Below, one piece after another: positions 26,009 through 36,760 of a stretch of 64,000 nucleotides of DNA. The stretch is from Bacteroidia bacterium. GTDB taxonomy: Bacteria; Bacteroidota; Bacteroidia; SpSt-205. The stretch's first letter is position 1; the number at the start of each line of letters is the position of its first letter. The translations under genes were made by a program, and so were the position numbers. The DNA is taken from the NCBI GenBank assembly GCA_026003215.1, contig BPGV01000001.1, forward strand, positions 1,242,466-1,306,465, in the 5' to 3' direction. Under the pieces are notes generated by a model, which was given only the letters and a program-made list of their open reading frames with translations, was not told where the DNA came from and did not search any database.

Positions 26009-28295
26009 GCTTCCCTACCGCCCCCCTGTCGGCCTGACGAAAAGTTATTACCAGCGAAGGCAAAAGAAAAAGATTAGAAAAAAGACCTACCCCCAGGGAA
26101 AGGGCCGTCAATATACCTAAGGCCCTTGTTCCTCCGAAAGAGGAAAATATAAAAATCCCAAACCCCATCAACAACACAAATGAAGTATAAGCAATAAGCG
26201 CGCCTGTGTGATGGACGCTTACCACCGCGGCACGCGCCGGTATAGGATGCCGCCGGTAGTACCACTGGTACGAGCTGAGAAAGTGTATAGCGCTATCCAC
26301 CACTATGCCGAAAGCCATTTCATAGATAAGGGCAGTAGAAGGTTTGACGGGTAGATTCATATAGCCCATGAAGCCTGCCACCAAAAAAAGCGGCAGCAAA
26401 TTCACCCCCATGCTGATAAGCATAATGCGGACCGAGCCATACAGTAAGAACATTTGCACCGCCACCAAAAGGAAGGTAGCCAAAAGGCTCCACACAAGGT
26501 TGTCTACGAGGTAGTCTATGGCTTTGAGGAAAATGAGGGTGGTGCCGGTGATATGCACGCGGCTGGCTTCTTCGCCGAAAGTGGCTTGAATGTCCGCCTG
26601 TACCCGCTGAATCAGCTTAGGCATCTCGGCAGAACCAATATCCTGTACAAAGGCGGTCACCCGTGTGCGTTGATAGGCCGAGTCTACCAGCGAACCCAGT
26701 AGGATAGGTTGCCCTGAAGTGTGGCGTACAGCTCGCAAAAGCACAGGTAACTCTTCTGGCTGAGGTAAGCCGTACGCTTGGGGCGCACCGCCCCAAAAAG
26801 CTTGGCGACCTGCCTTAAGGAGGTCGGCCATGCTCAGGGTGCGCGAAAGTTCGGGATAACGCCGGAGGCTATCTTGCAGAGCAGAGAGGGCCCGCAGCGT
26901 CCGAAGCCGCCGAATCCCCTGCGGCGCATTCGCTTCTATGACCAGCTCAAAAGGCATGGTACCCCCATACCGCTGCGCAAAAAACCGCTGGTCCTGCACC
27001 ACTTGCGCATCCGAAGGCAGGTCATCCGCCATATAGGAGACTGCCCGCAGCCGAAGCGCCCCCATCCCTCCTACCAGAAAAAGACCTGCCGTCATCCCAT
27101 ATACCCAGATCCTGCGCTTCTCTACCACTTCACCGACCCAGCGGACCAGGCGCACCACCCACCGATTGGTAAGATGCCGCAAATGCCGCTCCTTTGGCTC
27201 AGGGAGAAGCATGAAAAACGACGGCAAAAGCCATATCGTCAAAAGGTATGTGGCTAAAGTCCCCCAAAAGGCCACCAGCCCAAACTCCTGCAAGGTCACA
27301 ACATTCGTCAAGTAGAGGGTAAGAAAGCCTAAGGCGGTATTGGCGTGTATCATAAAAGTAACCAGGCCCAGCTGACGAAGCATCTCGCGTATGGCAGCCA
27401 CTTTGTGTCCCTTAGCCACATAGAGCCGATGATATTCAGAAAGCATGTAAATACTCGGCGGGATACCCAGTATAATAATCACCGGCGGAAGGAGCGCCGT
27501 CAGAAGGGTCAGCTTAAAGCCATACAACCCGATAATCCCCACGGTCCACAGAGAGGCCAGCCCTAAAAGGACCACGGGAAAGACGGCCGCATACCAGGAG
27601 CGGAAGTACAAAAGCAAAGCTCCCACAGTGAGGATGAGAGAAGCGACGGTAAAAAGCCAGAGTTCTGTGGGGAGGAGCTGGGCTACATAGTGGCGGAGGT
27701 AAGGCACCCCCGAGAAATGCACTTCCCCACCATGCTGGGCTACCCAGCCCCGACATAGCCGTTCTAACGAGTCTATGAGGGGATGTTTGGCCCGGGTGTG
27801 CAGCGTCAGGGAGTCTATCTGCACCAAAAGCAATAAACTCTGGCCCGCCGTATCCCAAAGCAGCCCTTCGTATAAAGGAAACTGATGCCGGAGACTATCC
27901 CAACTTTGCCGAGAAGAAGGCAGCGGCAGCGTATCTACTACGAAGCGCCCTTCCTTACTCCAGCGCAGCAGGGGGGCATTAGGGAGGCCTAACACCCGCC
28001 GCACCCCTTCAAAGCCCTGTAACTGCGACACCAACGCCCGCAGGCGCTCCCAATAGGCCCTTCCCACAGAGTCGGGCAGCTCTAACCCCACCAATACTAC
28101 CCCCGCATCCTCGCCAAACTCCCGCTGAAACCGTTTATACGCCTGGTAGTCGGGATCATCCTCAGGAACTACCTTGACAAAGTCTTGGGTTATTTCCACC
28201 CTTTGGGCATGCCAAAGAAAAAATAGCGAGGCAACTCCCACAAAAACCAACCATACATATCGCCCACGCAAAAGGAAATCTGGCCAGCTTCTCAT
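25935..28295 (-). CDS. RND/MMPL-family transporter (patched-like)
   Basis: 786 residues with the twofold RND layout: a short N-terminal membrane helix, a large periplasmic loop and a block of five to six helices, then the same again. TM4-like blocks contain [14 protein letters not shown] in the first half and [17 protein letters not shown] in the second, the latter with the acidic residue typical of proton-coupled MMPL/HpnN-type exporters. Probably exports a lipid or hydrophobic compound across the inner membrane. Starts 4 nt inside the oxidoreductase stop, so it is coupled to it. The Lys/Arg-rich C-terminal tail is what overlaps glyA. Confidence 0.87.
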   Translation of the reverse strand: MRSWPDFLLRGRYVWLVFVGVASLFFLWHAQRVEITQDFVKVVPEDDPDYQAYKRFQREFGEDAGVVLVGLELPDSVGRAYWERLRALVSQLQGFEGVRRVLGLPNAPLLRWSKEGRFVVDTLPLPSSRQSWDSLRHQFPLYEGLLWDTAGQSLLLLVQIDSLTLHTRAKHPLIDSLERLCRGWVAQHGGEVHFSGVPYLRHYVAQLLPTELWLFTVASLILTVGALLLYFRSWYAAVFPVVLLGLASLWTVGIIGLYGFKLTLLTALLPPVIIILGIPPSIYMLSEYHRLYVAKGHKVAAIREMLRQLGLVTFMIHANTALGFLTLYLTNVVTLQEFGLVAFWGTLATYLLTIWLLPSFFMLLPEPKERHLRHLTNRWVVRLVRWVGEVVEKRRIWVYGMTAGLFLVGGMGALRLRAVSYMADDLPSDAQVVQDQRFFAQRYGGTMPFELVIEANAPQGIRRLRTLRALSALQDSLRRYPELSRTLSMADLLKAGRQAFWGGAPQAYGLPQPEELPVLLRAVRHTSGQPILLGSLVDSAYQRTRVTAFVQDIGSAEMPKLIQRVQADIQATFGEEASRVHITGTTLIFLKAIDYLVDNLVWSLLATFLLVAVQMFLLYGSVRIMLISMGVNLLPLFLVAGFMGYMNLPVKPSTALIYEMAFGIVVDSAIHFLSSYQWYYRRHPIPARAAVVSVHHTGALIAYTSFVLLMGFGIFIFSSFGGTRALGILTALSLGVGLFSNLFLLPSLVITFRQADRGAVGKLIQQVRRGGPNSAKPPSHKEADTL

Positions 28296-29719
28296 TCTGG
28301 GTGCAGCTCTGGCTTGAATATGGCTTCATTGAGGAGGGCCCGGGCGCATTCCTGAATCCCTTCTGTAAGGGCTGGATGCGGCTGGAGGATATTACACAGG
28401 TCGCTCACCCTGCGAGAAAAACGAATCATGAGCGCCACCACCCCTATAATCGTAGAAGCTTGGGGGCCTACGGCCCGGCACCCCAAGATGTAGGGGTCCG
28501 GCTCACCGGTGGTAATCAGCTTGAGGAAACTACGACGAGTACGCATAGCGATCCCTCGGGCGGTGAGGTTGTAGTTATACCGTACGACGCGGTAGGCATA
28601 CCCTTGTTCTTGGGCTTGGAGCTCATTCAGGCCGACGCCAGCGACCTCAGGCCGCAAAAACATAATCCATGAGAGATGGTCATATTCCAGCGGCCGCCGC
28701 ACCTGCCCAAACATGCGTTCTACGGCATAGCGAGCCTCTTGTTCGGCCACATTCACGAAGCCCGCTTTTAGGGCATCTACATCGCCCGCAGCGTAAATAT
28801 GCGGTACAGAGGTTTGGGTAAGATGCGTTTCTATGTGGCCTGAGGGGGTCTGCTTCACCCCGGCCCGTTCCAAGGCCAATCCTTCCACATTAGGCACTCG
28901 GCCTATAGCCACAAGGACGTGCGTGGCCTGCTCCCAGGATATTCTCCCCTCTTTGTCCTGCACCGCATACGTGATGGCCGCATCCGCACACCGAATATCC
29001 CTAAGTTGAGACTCTGTAAAGAACCGCACATTACATTCTGAGAGATTCTGCATCACTACCGCCGAAATATCCGCATCTTCATAAGGAAGGATACGAGAAG
29101 CACTCTCTATCATCGTCACCCGTACGCCCGGGAAAGTAGAAAATATCGTAGCAAACTCACAGCCTATTACCCCTGAGCCGACAATAAGCAGATCCGGCGG
29201 AAAAGCATCTAAGGTATCTATGTGCTCGCTGGTAAAAACCCGCTTCCCATCTATCGGCAGGTGGGGCAGGGTACGCGGGCGGCTCCCTGTCGCAATCAGG
29301 AAGTTTTTTCCCTCCACGACAAAGGGGCTTCCCTCGCGAGGACGCACGTCTACGTGATAGGGGTCTACGAAGGAAGCTTCCCCATACACTACCTCCAAAA
29401 GCCCTAAGCTCGTGTAATGCTGGATCTGACGAAGCATTTGCTGGTGGCGCTCAGCCACGGCCTGCGCCACAATCGCTCGAAACTCCGCAAATGAAAAAGT
29501 GAAGTCTTTGACTTGATAGCCCCTGTCGGTGAGAAAAAGCTTATCAAAGTCTTTGGCCAGTTCCCACCAAGTTTTGGAGGAGAGGGCTCCGTTGAAAAGA
29601 GCCGCGCCGCCAATGAGATTTTTTTCAATCAGGAGGGTTTTTTTTCCGAGGTCCATGGCCCGCATGGCCCCGGCAAAGCCGGCGGCCCCTCCCCCTATGA
29701 TGATGAGGTCATACGCCAT
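28292..29719 (-). CDS. FAD pyridine-nucleotide oxidoreductase lacking the redox disulfide
   Basis: 475 residues of the dihydrolipoyl dehydrogenase fold. FAD site YDLIIIGGGAAGFAGAM at the N-terminus, NAD(P) site LLIVGSGVIGCEFATIF, second FAD motif YAAGDV and a C-terminal His-Glu pair in QPHPALTEGIQE. Where the family has a CxxxxC disulfide this protein reads GGAALFNGALSSKTW, with no Cys, so it cannot be a lipoamide dehydrogenase. A transhydrogenase or quinone-type role is possible. ATG 29719 is chosen (MAYDLIII); TACCTTCG lies 9 nt upstream. Confidence 0.84.
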   Translation of the reverse strand: MAYDLIIIGGGAAGFAGAMRAMDLGKKTLLIEKNLIGGAALFNGALSSKTWWELAKDFDKLFLTDRGYQVKDFTFSFAEFRAIVAQAVAERHQQMLRQIQHYTSLGLLEVVYGEASFVDPYHVDVRPREGSPFVVEGKNFLIATGSRPRTLPHLPIDGKRVFTSEHIDTLDAFPPDLLIVGSGVIGCEFATIFSTFPGVRVTMIESASRILPYEDADISAVVMQNLSECNVRFFTESQLRDIRCADAAITYAVQDKEGRISWEQATHVLVAIGRVPNVEGLALERAGVKQTPSGHIETHLTQTSVPHIYAAGDVDALKAGFVNVAEQEARYAVERMFGQVRRPLEYDHLSWIMFLRPEVAGVGLNELQAQEQGYAYRVVRYNYNLTARGIAMRTRRSFLKLITTGEPDPYILGCRAVGPQASTIIGVVALMIRFSRRVSDLCNILQPHPALTEGIQECARALLNEAIFKPELHPE

Positions 29720-29736
29720 CTGGGTGGCCGAAGGTA
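29720..29736 (-). promoter_or_regulatory. Probable promoter of the oxidoreductase-transporter operon
   Basis: TACCTTCG on the minus strand at 29729-29736 (one mismatch), 9 nt before the ATG. Confidence 0.5.
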
Positions 29737-29767
29737 ACAAAACCCTTTCTACTGAGGGAAGGAGACC

Positions 29768-29780
29768 TACATTTGCGCAG
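29768..29780 (+). promoter_or_regulatory. Promoter -7 box of lpxB
   Basis: TACATTTG at 29768-29775, 5 nt before the ATG at 29781. Confidence 0.68.
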
Positions 29781-30872
29781 ATGGAAGCCCCCCGTCTCTA
29801 CTGGGTCGTAGGTGAACTCTCCGGGGAGCAGCACGCTACCGCCGTAATAGAAAACCTCAAGCAGCGCTTACCCACGGTGGAAATGCGAGGCATGGGGGGC
29901 CCTGCTATGGCCCAACTCGGCGTACGCTTAGTAGCCGCTTGGCCTGAGTATGCCGTGGTAGGCTTCTGGGCAGTCGTGCGTCACCTGCGCAAGTTCCTCC
30001 GGCTGTATCGTACCCTGCAAGCCGATATACACGCATGGCAGCCTGACAGGGTAGTACTGGTAGATTACCCCGGCCTAAATCTTCGTTTGGCGCGCTGGCT
30101 CGTACGCCAAGGTATCCCCGTCACCTACTTTATCCCCCCGCAAATCTGGGCATGGAACACCCAACGCGTGCGATACCTGCGCCATCCCCTGATAGAAGTA
30201 CTCTGCATCCTCCCTTTTGAACGGGAGTTTTATGGCCGTCATGGGGTACAAGCGCAGTATGTGGGTAGCCCGCTGGTAAAAAAGCTGGAAAACATACCCG
30301 CTTATGCGGCGGAAAAGCCTTATATTGCCCTTTTACCTGGCAGCCGACGCCATGAAGTAGAGGCTCTCCTACCCCGCATGGCTCAGCTACCCCCCCTCCT
30401 ACCTGAGTGGACCTTTATTGTGTCCAAAGTCGCCCACCTCCCCTGGGAACTGTACCAGAAACGGGCCCCTACCTTGCCCATAGTGGAGGGCCAGACGCAC
30501 CAACTTTTACGAGGGGCAGCCGCCGCCGTTGTTACCTCGGGCACAGCCACCTTAGAAGCGGCGCTCTTAGGCTGCCCCAGCGTAATCGTGTATCGCGGCG
30601 ATTACCTCTCTTATTGGATAGCGCGCCAGCTCGTTAAGGTGCCTTTCATCGGCTTGCCTAACCTCATCCTGGGCGAGGCGGTCTTCCCAGAGCTCATCCA
30701 AGGAGCTTGTACCCCCTCTAACATAGCCACAGCACTCCGCTACCAACTCCAGCAGGCAGAACGCATCCGGACCCAACTCCACACACTGCGGGAAGAATTA
30801 GGTACTCAGGATGCTGCCGAGCTGGTGGCTATGCACTTAGCTGAAAGATTGACAGAGCGAAACCCAGCCTAA
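29781..30872 (+). CDS. lpxB: Lipid-A-disaccharide synthase
   Basis: A 363-residue family 19 glycosyltransferase that condenses UDP-2,3-diacylglucosamine and lipid X at the inner membrane during lipid A synthesis. Signatures: VVGELSGEQHA, MRGMGGPAMAQLGVRL, FIPPQIWAWNTQRV, IALLPGSRRHEVEALL and TSGTATLEAALLGCPSVIVYRG. It shows the organism makes lipid A. The start is set by the promoter box; longer in-frame extensions upstream run through the promoter. Overlaps convergent terC by 4 nt. Confidence 0.95.
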   Translation: MEAPRLYWVVGELSGEQHATAVIENLKQRLPTVEMRGMGGPAMAQLGVRLVAAWPEYAVVGFWAVVRHLRKFLRLYRTLQADIHAWQPDRVVLVDYPGLNLRLARWLVRQGIPVTYFIPPQIWAWNTQRVRYLRHPLIEVLCILPFEREFYGRHGVQAQYVGSPLVKKLENIPAYAAEKPYIALLPGSRRHEVEALLPRMAQLPPLLPEWTFIVSKVAHLPWELYQKRAPTLPIVEGQTHQLLRGAAAAVVTSGTATLEAALLGCPSVIVYRGDYLSYWIARQLVKVPFIGLPNLILGEAVFPELIQGACTPSNIATALRYQLQQAERIRTQLHTLREELGTQDAAELVAMHLAERLTERNPA

Positions 30873-31579
30873 GACGAATTTTTCTCTCCAGCCCGCAAAC
30901 CTGCCCAAATATTCAACCCTTCCACGCCTAAGGAAAAAAGCATCGCAAAATAGATGTAGCCCTTAGGAATGTGGAGTCCTGCGCCCTCCCCCACCAAGGT
31001 AAAACCTATAAGTAAAAGGAAAGCCAGTGCCAGCATTTTGAGCGTGGGGTGCCGCTCTATAAGGCGCTGTATGCCCTGCGCTAAGGCTATCATAAGTACC
31101 ATCGCTACAGCAATCGCGCTAAGCATGACCCACAGGGTACGCGTCATCCCGATAGCGGTGAGTACTGAGTCAGCCGAGAAAACCAAGTCTATGAGCGCCA
31201 CCTGGGCTATCACGGCCCGGAGCGAATGCTTTCGCGGCGGTGGCTCTGGTGAGCGTGCTCCTTCTACTCGCTCGTGGATTTCTTTCACGGCTTTGTACAA
31301 TAGGAAGAGGCCCCCTGCCAAAAGGAGCGTATCCCGAGGGGTAAAAGGCCGTCCCGCTACCCAGAAAAGCGGCGCAGACAGCTTAAGCAGCTGAACCAAA
31401 CCCGCCAACAAAGCCGCCCGCAAAAGCGGGGAATATACCATCCAGAAGCGCCAGACCTTTTTTTGCTGGGCTGGGGGGAGCTTTCCTACGATAAGCCCTA
31501 CAAAGACGACATTATCAATCCCTAAGGCCACCTCCATGAGGGCCAGCATGAGGAGGCCCAATAGCGCTTCTGTTATCAT
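30869..31579 (-). CDS. TerC-family integral membrane protein
   Basis: 236 residues, about seven membrane helices. The family acidic motifs are present: EVALGIDNVVFVGLIVGKL in the first helices and VALIDLVFSADSVLTAIGMT in the middle. TerC/Alx proteins are linked to manganese export and metal loading of exported proteins. Last gene of an apparent kbl - outer membrane protein - terC operon (3-nt gap upstream), a grouping whose logic is not obvious. Confidence 0.9.
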   Translation of the reverse strand: MITEALLGLLMLALMEVALGIDNVVFVGLIVGKLPPAQQKKVWRFWMVYSPLLRAALLAGLVQLLKLSAPLFWVAGRPFTPRDTLLLAGGLFLLYKAVKEIHERVEGARSPEPPPRKHSLRAVIAQVALIDLVFSADSVLTAIGMTRTLWVMLSAIAVAMVLMIALAQGIQRLIERHPTLKMLALAFLLLIGFTLVGEGAGLHIPKGYIYFAMLFSLGVEGLNIWAGLRAGEKNSS

Positions 31580-31582
31580 CCT

Positions 31583-32275
31583 TTACCGCAATATCCACCC
31601 CAGGGAAAAACCCATATACGGCACGGGACGCCCCCCTGGGCGCACAATCAAGTCTCCCACCGGCGTAAAGCGTAAATCCCGATACGGTGGTTTCATAGGC
31701 TTCCAGGTATGCTGCGCATATCGCATGCCCATGCCGCCATACACATCTATCACCAGACGGCTTCCTATCTGCCCTTGATACCCTACCAAAAACCCCAGAG
31801 AAAATGCGTATATGGTGCGCTCGTAGGGGATTTGCGGCGCTGGCTGAGGAGGCGGCCAAACACTCGTCGTATCAAGGTAGCCTAAGTTCTGCGCATAGTA
31901 CTGAAAGCCGCCCAAGAAAGCCAGGTAGCCGCCCGTATAGGTGTATGTGGGTTTTTTAGGAGGATCTTCTGAAAAGTACTCTCGCCAGAGCACCCGGGCT
32001 TTGAAACCCGTCTGGCTAAAATCCTCCTCTGTGGTGCCTAAGTTCCCCCCCGAACCTAAATCTCCAAATACCCATCCCCCCTCCACTTGTAAGCTACTAT
32101 GCTGGGAAGTCGGGAGCTCCACCGCTGCGTGCAAAGTGTATTGAAAAATATCTATCATCGCCAAAGGATAAAGTTTCAGCACGGGATGCCGTACAGAGAT
32201 GGGACGGTTTTCGTCTATTTGAGCCCAAAGTGAGGAAGTTACACCCCATAAAAGGGGTAAAGCTCGCACCTTCAC
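31583..32275 (-). CDS. Exported outer membrane protein of unknown function
   Basis: 230 residues from GTG 32275. The signal peptide ends SSLWAQ|ID. Beta-rich sequence with many aromatic residues ([34 protein letters not shown]) and a final strand [12 protein letters not shown] fit an outer membrane barrel with similarity in style to DUF3575-type proteins; family assignment is not secure. Its GTG overlaps the kbl stop (GTGA), indicating translational coupling. Confidence 0.72.
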   Translation of the reverse strand: MKVRALPLLWGVTSSLWAQIDENRPISVRHPVLKLYPLAMIDIFQYTLHAAVELPTSQHSSLQVEGGWVFGDLGSGGNLGTTEEDFSQTGFKARVLWREYFSEDPPKKPTYTYTGGYLAFLGGFQYYAQNLGYLDTTSVWPPPQPAPQIPYERTIYAFSLGFLVGYQGQIGSRLVIDVYGGMGMRYAQHTWKPMKPPYRDLRFTPVGDLIVRPGGRPVPYMGFSLGWILR

Positions 32276-33480
32276 GGGTGAAGCTGCTTTTGCAAAACTC
32301 CCAAGGTCCTACCTGCGCGTGTAAAGGCTTCTATAGCCCGGTCTATGTGTTCCCGCGTGTGGGCTGCGCTGAGCTGGACGCGGATACGGGCTTGGCCCTT
32401 AGGAACCACGGGATAGGAAAACCCTATCACATAAATCCCCTCTTCCAACAAAGCATCTGCAAAACGATGGGCCAGCACGGCATCGTACAACATGATGGGG
32501 ACGATGGGATGGTCGCCCGGCTTTATGTCAAAGCCGGCTTTGGTCAGCTCCTGGCGGAAGTAGCGGGTATTTTCCTCTAAGCGGTCCCGCAGCTCTGTGG
32601 TCTCGGAGAGCCAGCCGAAGATCTCCAAGGCGGTGCCAGCAATCACGGGGCTAAGGGAGTTGGAAAAGAGGTAGGGACGCGACCGCTGCCGAAGGTACTC
32701 AATCAACGGGGCAAGCCCAGCCACATAGCCCCCCATCGCGCCCCCTAACGCTTTTCCCAAGGTGCCGGTGAGGATAAGCCGTTCGTCTCCTAAGAGCCCA
32801 AACTTCTCGGGGGTGCCTCGCCCCGTGGCCCCTACAAATCCCGTCGCATGCGAGTCATCCACAATCACCAACGCATCGTATTTGCGGGCTAAATCCAAAA
32901 TCTTATCCAACGGCGCATAATCCCCATCCATGGAAAACACCCCATCGGTGACAATCACGCGAAAGCGGGCATTTTGCGCTTCTTGCAGGCGAGCTTCTAA
33001 CTCGCCCATATCGGCATGCGCATACACATAGCGGCGGGCCTTCGTGAGACGAATCCCATCTATGAGGCTGGCATGATTGAGCGCATCCGAGATAATGGCA
33101 TCTTCTGGCCCAAAAAACGGCTCAAATACGCCGCCGTTTGCGTCAAAACACGCTGCGTATAAAATACTGTCTTCGCAGTGCAGGAAGTCGGCTATGGCTT
33201 TTTCTAAGGCTTTATGTACGGTTTGGGTTCCGCAGATGAAGCGTACCGACGAGAGGCCATACCCCCATCGGTCTAAGGCTTTATGGGCGGCTTCGACGAC
33301 GCGCGGATGAGCCGAGAGACCGAGGTAGTTATTCGCACAGAAGTTGAGGACCTTCCGGCCATCGGCTAAGGTGATTTCCACGCCTTGGGGGGAGTCGATC
33401 AGCCTTTCGGATTTATACAGGCCCGCTTCTCGGATGTCTTGGAGTTCCTTTTGGATGTGGTTCAATAAGGCGAGAGACAT
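32272..33480 (-). CDS. kbl: Glycine C-acetyltransferase (2-amino-3-ketobutyrate CoA ligase)
   Basis: A 402-residue alpha-oxoamine synthase. [43 protein letters not shown] and the PLP lysine in [15 protein letters not shown] (about residue 243) define the family; the sequence fits Kbl better than BioF or HemA. Cleaves 2-amino-3-oxobutyrate with CoA to glycine and acetyl-CoA in threonine breakdown. No tdh is adjacent. ATG 33480 is chosen because TATCTTTG ends 4 nt upstream; upstream in-frame codons run antisense through yebC. Confidence 0.92.
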   Translation of the reverse strand: MSLALLNHIQKELQDIREAGLYKSERLIDSPQGVEITLADGRKVLNFCANNYLGLSAHPRVVEAAHKALDRWGYGLSSVRFICGTQTVHKALEKAIADFLHCEDSILYAACFDANGGVFEPFFGPEDAIISDALNHASLIDGIRLTKARRYVYAHADMGELEARLQEAQNARFRVIVTDGVFSMDGDYAPLDKILDLARKYDALVIVDDSHATGFVGATGRGTPEKFGLLGDERLILTGTLGKALGGAMGGYVAGLAPLIEYLRQRSRPYLFSNSLSPVIAGTALEIFGWLSETTELRDRLEENTRYFRQELTKAGFDIKPGDHPIVPIMLYDAVLAHRFADALLEEGIYVIGFSYPVVPKGQARIRVQLSAAHTREHIDRAIEAFTRAGRTLGVLQKQLHP

Positions 33481-33492
33481 GCCACAAAGATA
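33481..33492 (-). promoter_or_regulatory. Promoter -7 box of kbl
   Basis: TATCTTTG on the minus strand at 33485-33492, 4 nt before the ATG. Only 9 bp separate it from the yebC box on the other strand. Confidence 0.72.
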
Positions 33493-33501
33493 GGTTCGGC
33501 G

Positions 33502-33513
33502 TATCTTCGCGCT
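33502..33513 (+). promoter_or_regulatory. Promoter -7 box of the yebC operon
   Basis: TATCTTCG at 33502-33509 (one mismatch), then 4 nt and the ATG at 33514. Confidence 0.6.
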
Positions 33514-34266
33514 ATGGCTGGCCACAGTAAGTGGGCACAGATAAAACGCAAGAAAGCGGTAGTGGATGCCAAGCGGGGCGCTCTTTTTACGCGGCTTGTT
33601 CGGGAGATTACGGTAGCTGCCCGCGAGGGTGGGGCTAACCCGGACTTCAATCCCCGTCTGCGGTTGGCTATCCAAAACGCCCGCCGCGCCAACATGCCTA
33701 AGGATGTGATTGAGCGCGCCATTTCTAAGGGCGACTCGGGTGCGGAAAGCTATACCGAGGTGCTGTACGAAGGTTATGCCCCCGGCGGCGTAGCCGTGAT
33801 GATTGAAGCCATGACCGATAATACCAACCGCACGGTCTCCCAACTGCGTACGCTTTTCAGCCGCGCGGGCGGGAGCTTGGCTACTTCGGGGGCCGTGTCT
33901 TACCTTTTCTCCCGAAAGGGCGTCTTCACCATCCCAGCCGAACGCATCCCCGATGAAGAGCAGTTTTTAGAAAACATGATTGAAGCCGGGGCTGAAGATG
34001 TAGAGATTGGCGAAGGTACCGCAGTGGTTACCTGCGCCTATGAAGACTTCGGCGCTATGCAAGAAGCCTTAGAAAAGCTGGGTATAGAGCCGGAGGAGGC
34101 TTCCTTAGCGTGGGTGCCTGCTTCGTATGTACAGCTCAGCTGGGAGGAAGCCCAAAAAGCCCTCCGGCTGATAGACCAGCTGGAAGAGCACGACGACGTC
34201 CAAAAGGTATATCACAACCTGGCGATGACGGAGGAGATAGCGGCCCGTTATGCGGAGGCGTCATGA
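33514..34266 (+). CDS. yebC: YebC/PmpR/TACO1-family protein
   Basis: 250 residues starting [22 protein letters not shown], the hallmark of the family, with [15 protein letters not shown] and [14 protein letters not shown] further on. Annotated as a transcription regulator in some bacteria; the family is also tied to translation of difficult motifs (TACO1, YebC2). First gene of a four-gene operon with carboxylase, purC and a Sel1 protein; it overlaps the carboxylase start by 4 nt. Confidence 0.95.
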   Translation: MAGHSKWAQIKRKKAVVDAKRGALFTRLVREITVAAREGGANPDFNPRLRLAIQNARRANMPKDVIERAISKGDSGAESYTEVLYEGYAPGGVAVMIEAMTDNTNRTVSQLRTLFSRAGGSLATSGAVSYLFSRKGVFTIPAERIPDEEQFLENMIEAGAEDVEIGEGTAVVTCAYEDFGAMQEALEKLGIEPEEASLAWVPASYVQLSWEEAQKALRLIDQLEEHDDVQKVYHNLAMTEEIAARYAEAS

Positions 34267-35819
34267 GTGGGATAGAAGAGCGGGCCCGCGATAAACTCCT
34301 CCGCAAGCGGCAGGAAGCCCTCCAAGGCGGCGGCCCAGATAGAATCGCCGCCCAGCACCAGCGAGGAAAGCTCACCGCCCGAGAACGTCTGGAAGTCCTC
34401 TTAGACCCGGGGTCCTTTGCGGAAATAGGAGCCTTCGTCACGCACCGCACCCGCGAGTTTGGGTTAGAAAAACAGCGCATCCCTGGCGATGGCGTCATCA
34501 CCGGGCGAGGCACAATAGACGGCCGGCCGGTGTTTGTATTTAGTCAGGACTTTACGGTCTTTGGCGGCTCCCTCTCCGAAATGCACGCTCAAAAAATCGT
34601 CCGCCTCCAAGAGCTGGCCCTGGAAAACGGTATCCCCCTGATTGGCCTCAACGACTCTGGCGGGGCCCGCATCCAAGAAGGCGTTCTTTCTCTGGCAGGC
34701 TATGCCGATATCTTCTACCGAAATGTCTTGGCCTCAGGCATAATCCCGCAAATCTCCGTGATTTTAGGTCCTTGTGCGGGGGGAGCCGTATATAGCCCTG
34801 CCATCACCGACTTTATCCTCATGGTGGAGGATACCTCTTATATGTTTGTCACCGGCCCGAATGTCGTCAAAACGGTGACGCATGAGGAAGTAAGCTTTGA
34901 AGACTTAGGTGGGGCGCGCGTGCATGCCCAAAAAAGTGGTGTAGCCCACCTGACCGCCCCTACCGATGTAGATACTCTCCTGCTGACCCGCCGGCTTTTT
35001 TCCTATTTACCCCTCAACTGGCAGGAGAAACCGCCGCGCCGCCCCTCCCCTACACCTACCGATACCGATGTACCCCAGCTTAAGCATATCGTCCCCGAAA
35101 ACCCCGCCCAGCATTACGATGTCAAGCAGGTCATAGAAGCTTTGGTAGACCCGCTCAGCTTCTTAGAAATACAACCCGACTTTGCCCCTAATATCGTGAT
35201 TGGGTTTGCCCGCCTTGGGGGCTATCCCATAGGTATCGTAGCCAATCAACCCCTTGTACTGGCTGGAGTTTTAGATATTGCGGCCTCGCAAAAAGCCGCT
35301 CGTTTCGTGCGCTTTTGCGATGCTTTCAACATACCCCTCGTGGTGCTGGAAGATGTACCGGGCTTTTTGCCAGGAACCAACCAAGAGTGGGGCGGCATCA
35401 TAAAAGAAGGAGCAAAACTTTTGTATGCTTTTTCGGAGGCCACCGTACCCCGCCTCACGGTGATTTTGCGGAAAGCCTACGGAGGCGCCTACGACGTAAT
35501 GAACTCGCGGCATATTGGAGCGGATTATGTATTGGCTTGGCCGACCGCTGAAATAGCGGTAATGGGCCCCCAAGGCGCAGCGGAGATTATTTTTAAGCGG
35601 GAGATTGCCGCAGCGCCTGACCCCGCTAAAGCCCTCGCCGAAAAAACAGAAGAATACCGCCGCATCTTCGCTAACCCCTACCGGGCTGCCGACCGCGGTT
35701 TCGTAGATGCGGTAATCTTCCCCGAGGAGACCCGCCGCATGCTCTACGCTGCGCTGGATAGCCTCCAGAAAAAACACAAAACCCGCCCCCCCCGCAAACA
35801 CGGAAATATACCCCTATGA
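34263..35819 (+). CDS. pccB: Acyl-CoA carboxylase carboxyltransferase (beta) subunit
   Basis: 518 residues with tandem crotonase-fold halves. [19 protein letters not shown], the N-terminal oxyanion region [30 protein letters not shown], and in the second half [21 protein letters not shown] and [12 protein letters not shown] match propionyl/methylmalonyl-CoA carboxyltransferases; the tail KHGNIPL is typical. Transfers CO2 from carboxybiotin to propionyl- or acetyl-CoA. No biotin subunit is adjacent, so substrate is inferred only from resemblance. Starts and ends in 4-nt ATGA overlaps. Confidence 0.9.
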   Translation: MSGIEERARDKLLRKRQEALQGGGPDRIAAQHQRGKLTARERLEVLLDPGSFAEIGAFVTHRTREFGLEKQRIPGDGVITGRGTIDGRPVFVFSQDFTVFGGSLSEMHAQKIVRLQELALENGIPLIGLNDSGGARIQEGVLSLAGYADIFYRNVLASGIIPQISVILGPCAGGAVYSPAITDFILMVEDTSYMFVTGPNVVKTVTHEEVSFEDLGGARVHAQKSGVAHLTAPTDVDTLLLTRRLFSYLPLNWQEKPPRRPSPTPTDTDVPQLKHIVPENPAQHYDVKQVIEALVDPLSFLEIQPDFAPNIVIGFARLGGYPIGIVANQPLVLAGVLDIAASQKAARFVRFCDAFNIPLVVLEDVPGFLPGTNQEWGGIIKEGAKLLYAFSEATVPRLTVILRKAYGGAYDVMNSRHIGADYVLAWPTAEIAVMGPQGAAEIIFKREIAAAPDPAKALAEKTEEYRRIFANPYRAADRGFVDAVIFPEETRRMLYAALDSLQKKHKTRPPRKHGNIPL

Positions 35820-36760
35820 AAGGCCTATACCAAACTAACTTCCAGTTTCCTCGGCAGACAGCCTTCCACCGAGGAAAAGTCCGAGACATCTACGAAATAG
35901 ACCACGATTACCTCGTACTCGTCACCACAGACCGCATCTCTGCCTATGATGTAGTGCTCTCCGAAACCATCCCCTACAAAGGCCAAGTCCTAACGGGCGT
36001 TTCGGATTTTATGTTCCAGACTTTCCAAAGGGAAGTGCCCTCTGCCTGGATAAGCACCCCCGACCCCAATGTGCTTTTGATGCGCAAGGCGCGCATCTAC
36101 CCCGTAGAAGTGATTGTACGCCGGTGCTTGGTGGGCTATGTATGGCGGCTCTATCGGACGGGAGGCCGGCTCATCAGTGGGGTACGACTACCGGAAGGGC
36201 TGATTGAAAATGACCTCCTCCCCGAGCCTATCATCACCCCCACCACGAAATCCGTGATTGGCCATGATGTAGAGATTACCGAACGGGAGATTGTGGAGTC
36301 GGGGTTAGTGCCGCGGGCCCACTGGGAGGAGATACGCAGCTACGCGCTGCATCTTTTCAAGAGAGGCATAGAGATTGCCGAAAAAGGGGGTATGTTGCTC
36401 TGCGATGCCAAGTATGAGTTTGGCGAGATAGACGGTAAGGTCGTACTGGCCGACGAAGTACATACCCCAGACAGTGCTCGCTATCTCAAATTGGAGGGCT
36501 ACTATGAACGGCAAGCCCGCCAAGACCCGCAGATACACCTGACCAAGGAATACGTACGGGAGTGGCTAATGCGGCAAGGGTTCCAAGGTCAGCCTAACGC
36601 CACCCCGCCCCCGCTGGACGTGGAGGTAATCCGCGAGGCCCGCGACCGCTATGTGGATGTGTATCAGCGCCTTACAGGTAAGCCGTTCCAGCCCAGAGAC
36701 TATACTACGATAGAACAAGATATCCAACGGAATGTGGAGGCGGCTTTGGCCCAGTTATAG
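35816..36760 (+). CDS. purC: Phosphoribosylaminoimidazole-succinocarboxamide synthase
   Basis: A 314-residue SAICAR synthetase, the step joining aspartate to CAIR in purine synthesis. [47 protein letters not shown] and [28 protein letters not shown] are family motifs; it is of the longer (yeast-like) type. It begins inside the carboxylase stop and its last 29 nt are shared with the next gene. Confidence 0.96.
   Translation: MKGLYQTNFQFPRQTAFHRGKVRDIYEIDHDYLVLVTTDRISAYDVVLSETIPYKGQVLTGVSDFMFQTFQREVPSAWISTPDPNVLLMRKARIYPVEVIVRRCLVGYVWRLYRTGGRLISGVRLPEGLIENDLLPEPIITPTTKSVIGHDVEITEREIVESGLVPRAHWEEIRSYALHLFKRGIEIAEKGGMLLCDAKYEFGEIDGKVVLADEVHTPDSARYLKLEGYYERQARQDPQIHLTKEYVREWLMRQGFQGQPNATPPPLDVEVIREARDRYVDVYQRLTGKPFQPRDYTTIEQDIQRNVEAALAQL

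Noticed and set aside
32272-33843. 523-residue reading of kbl
   Set aside because: The extra 121 codons run antisense through yebC and across a clear -7 box; the shorter 402-residue form matches the family.
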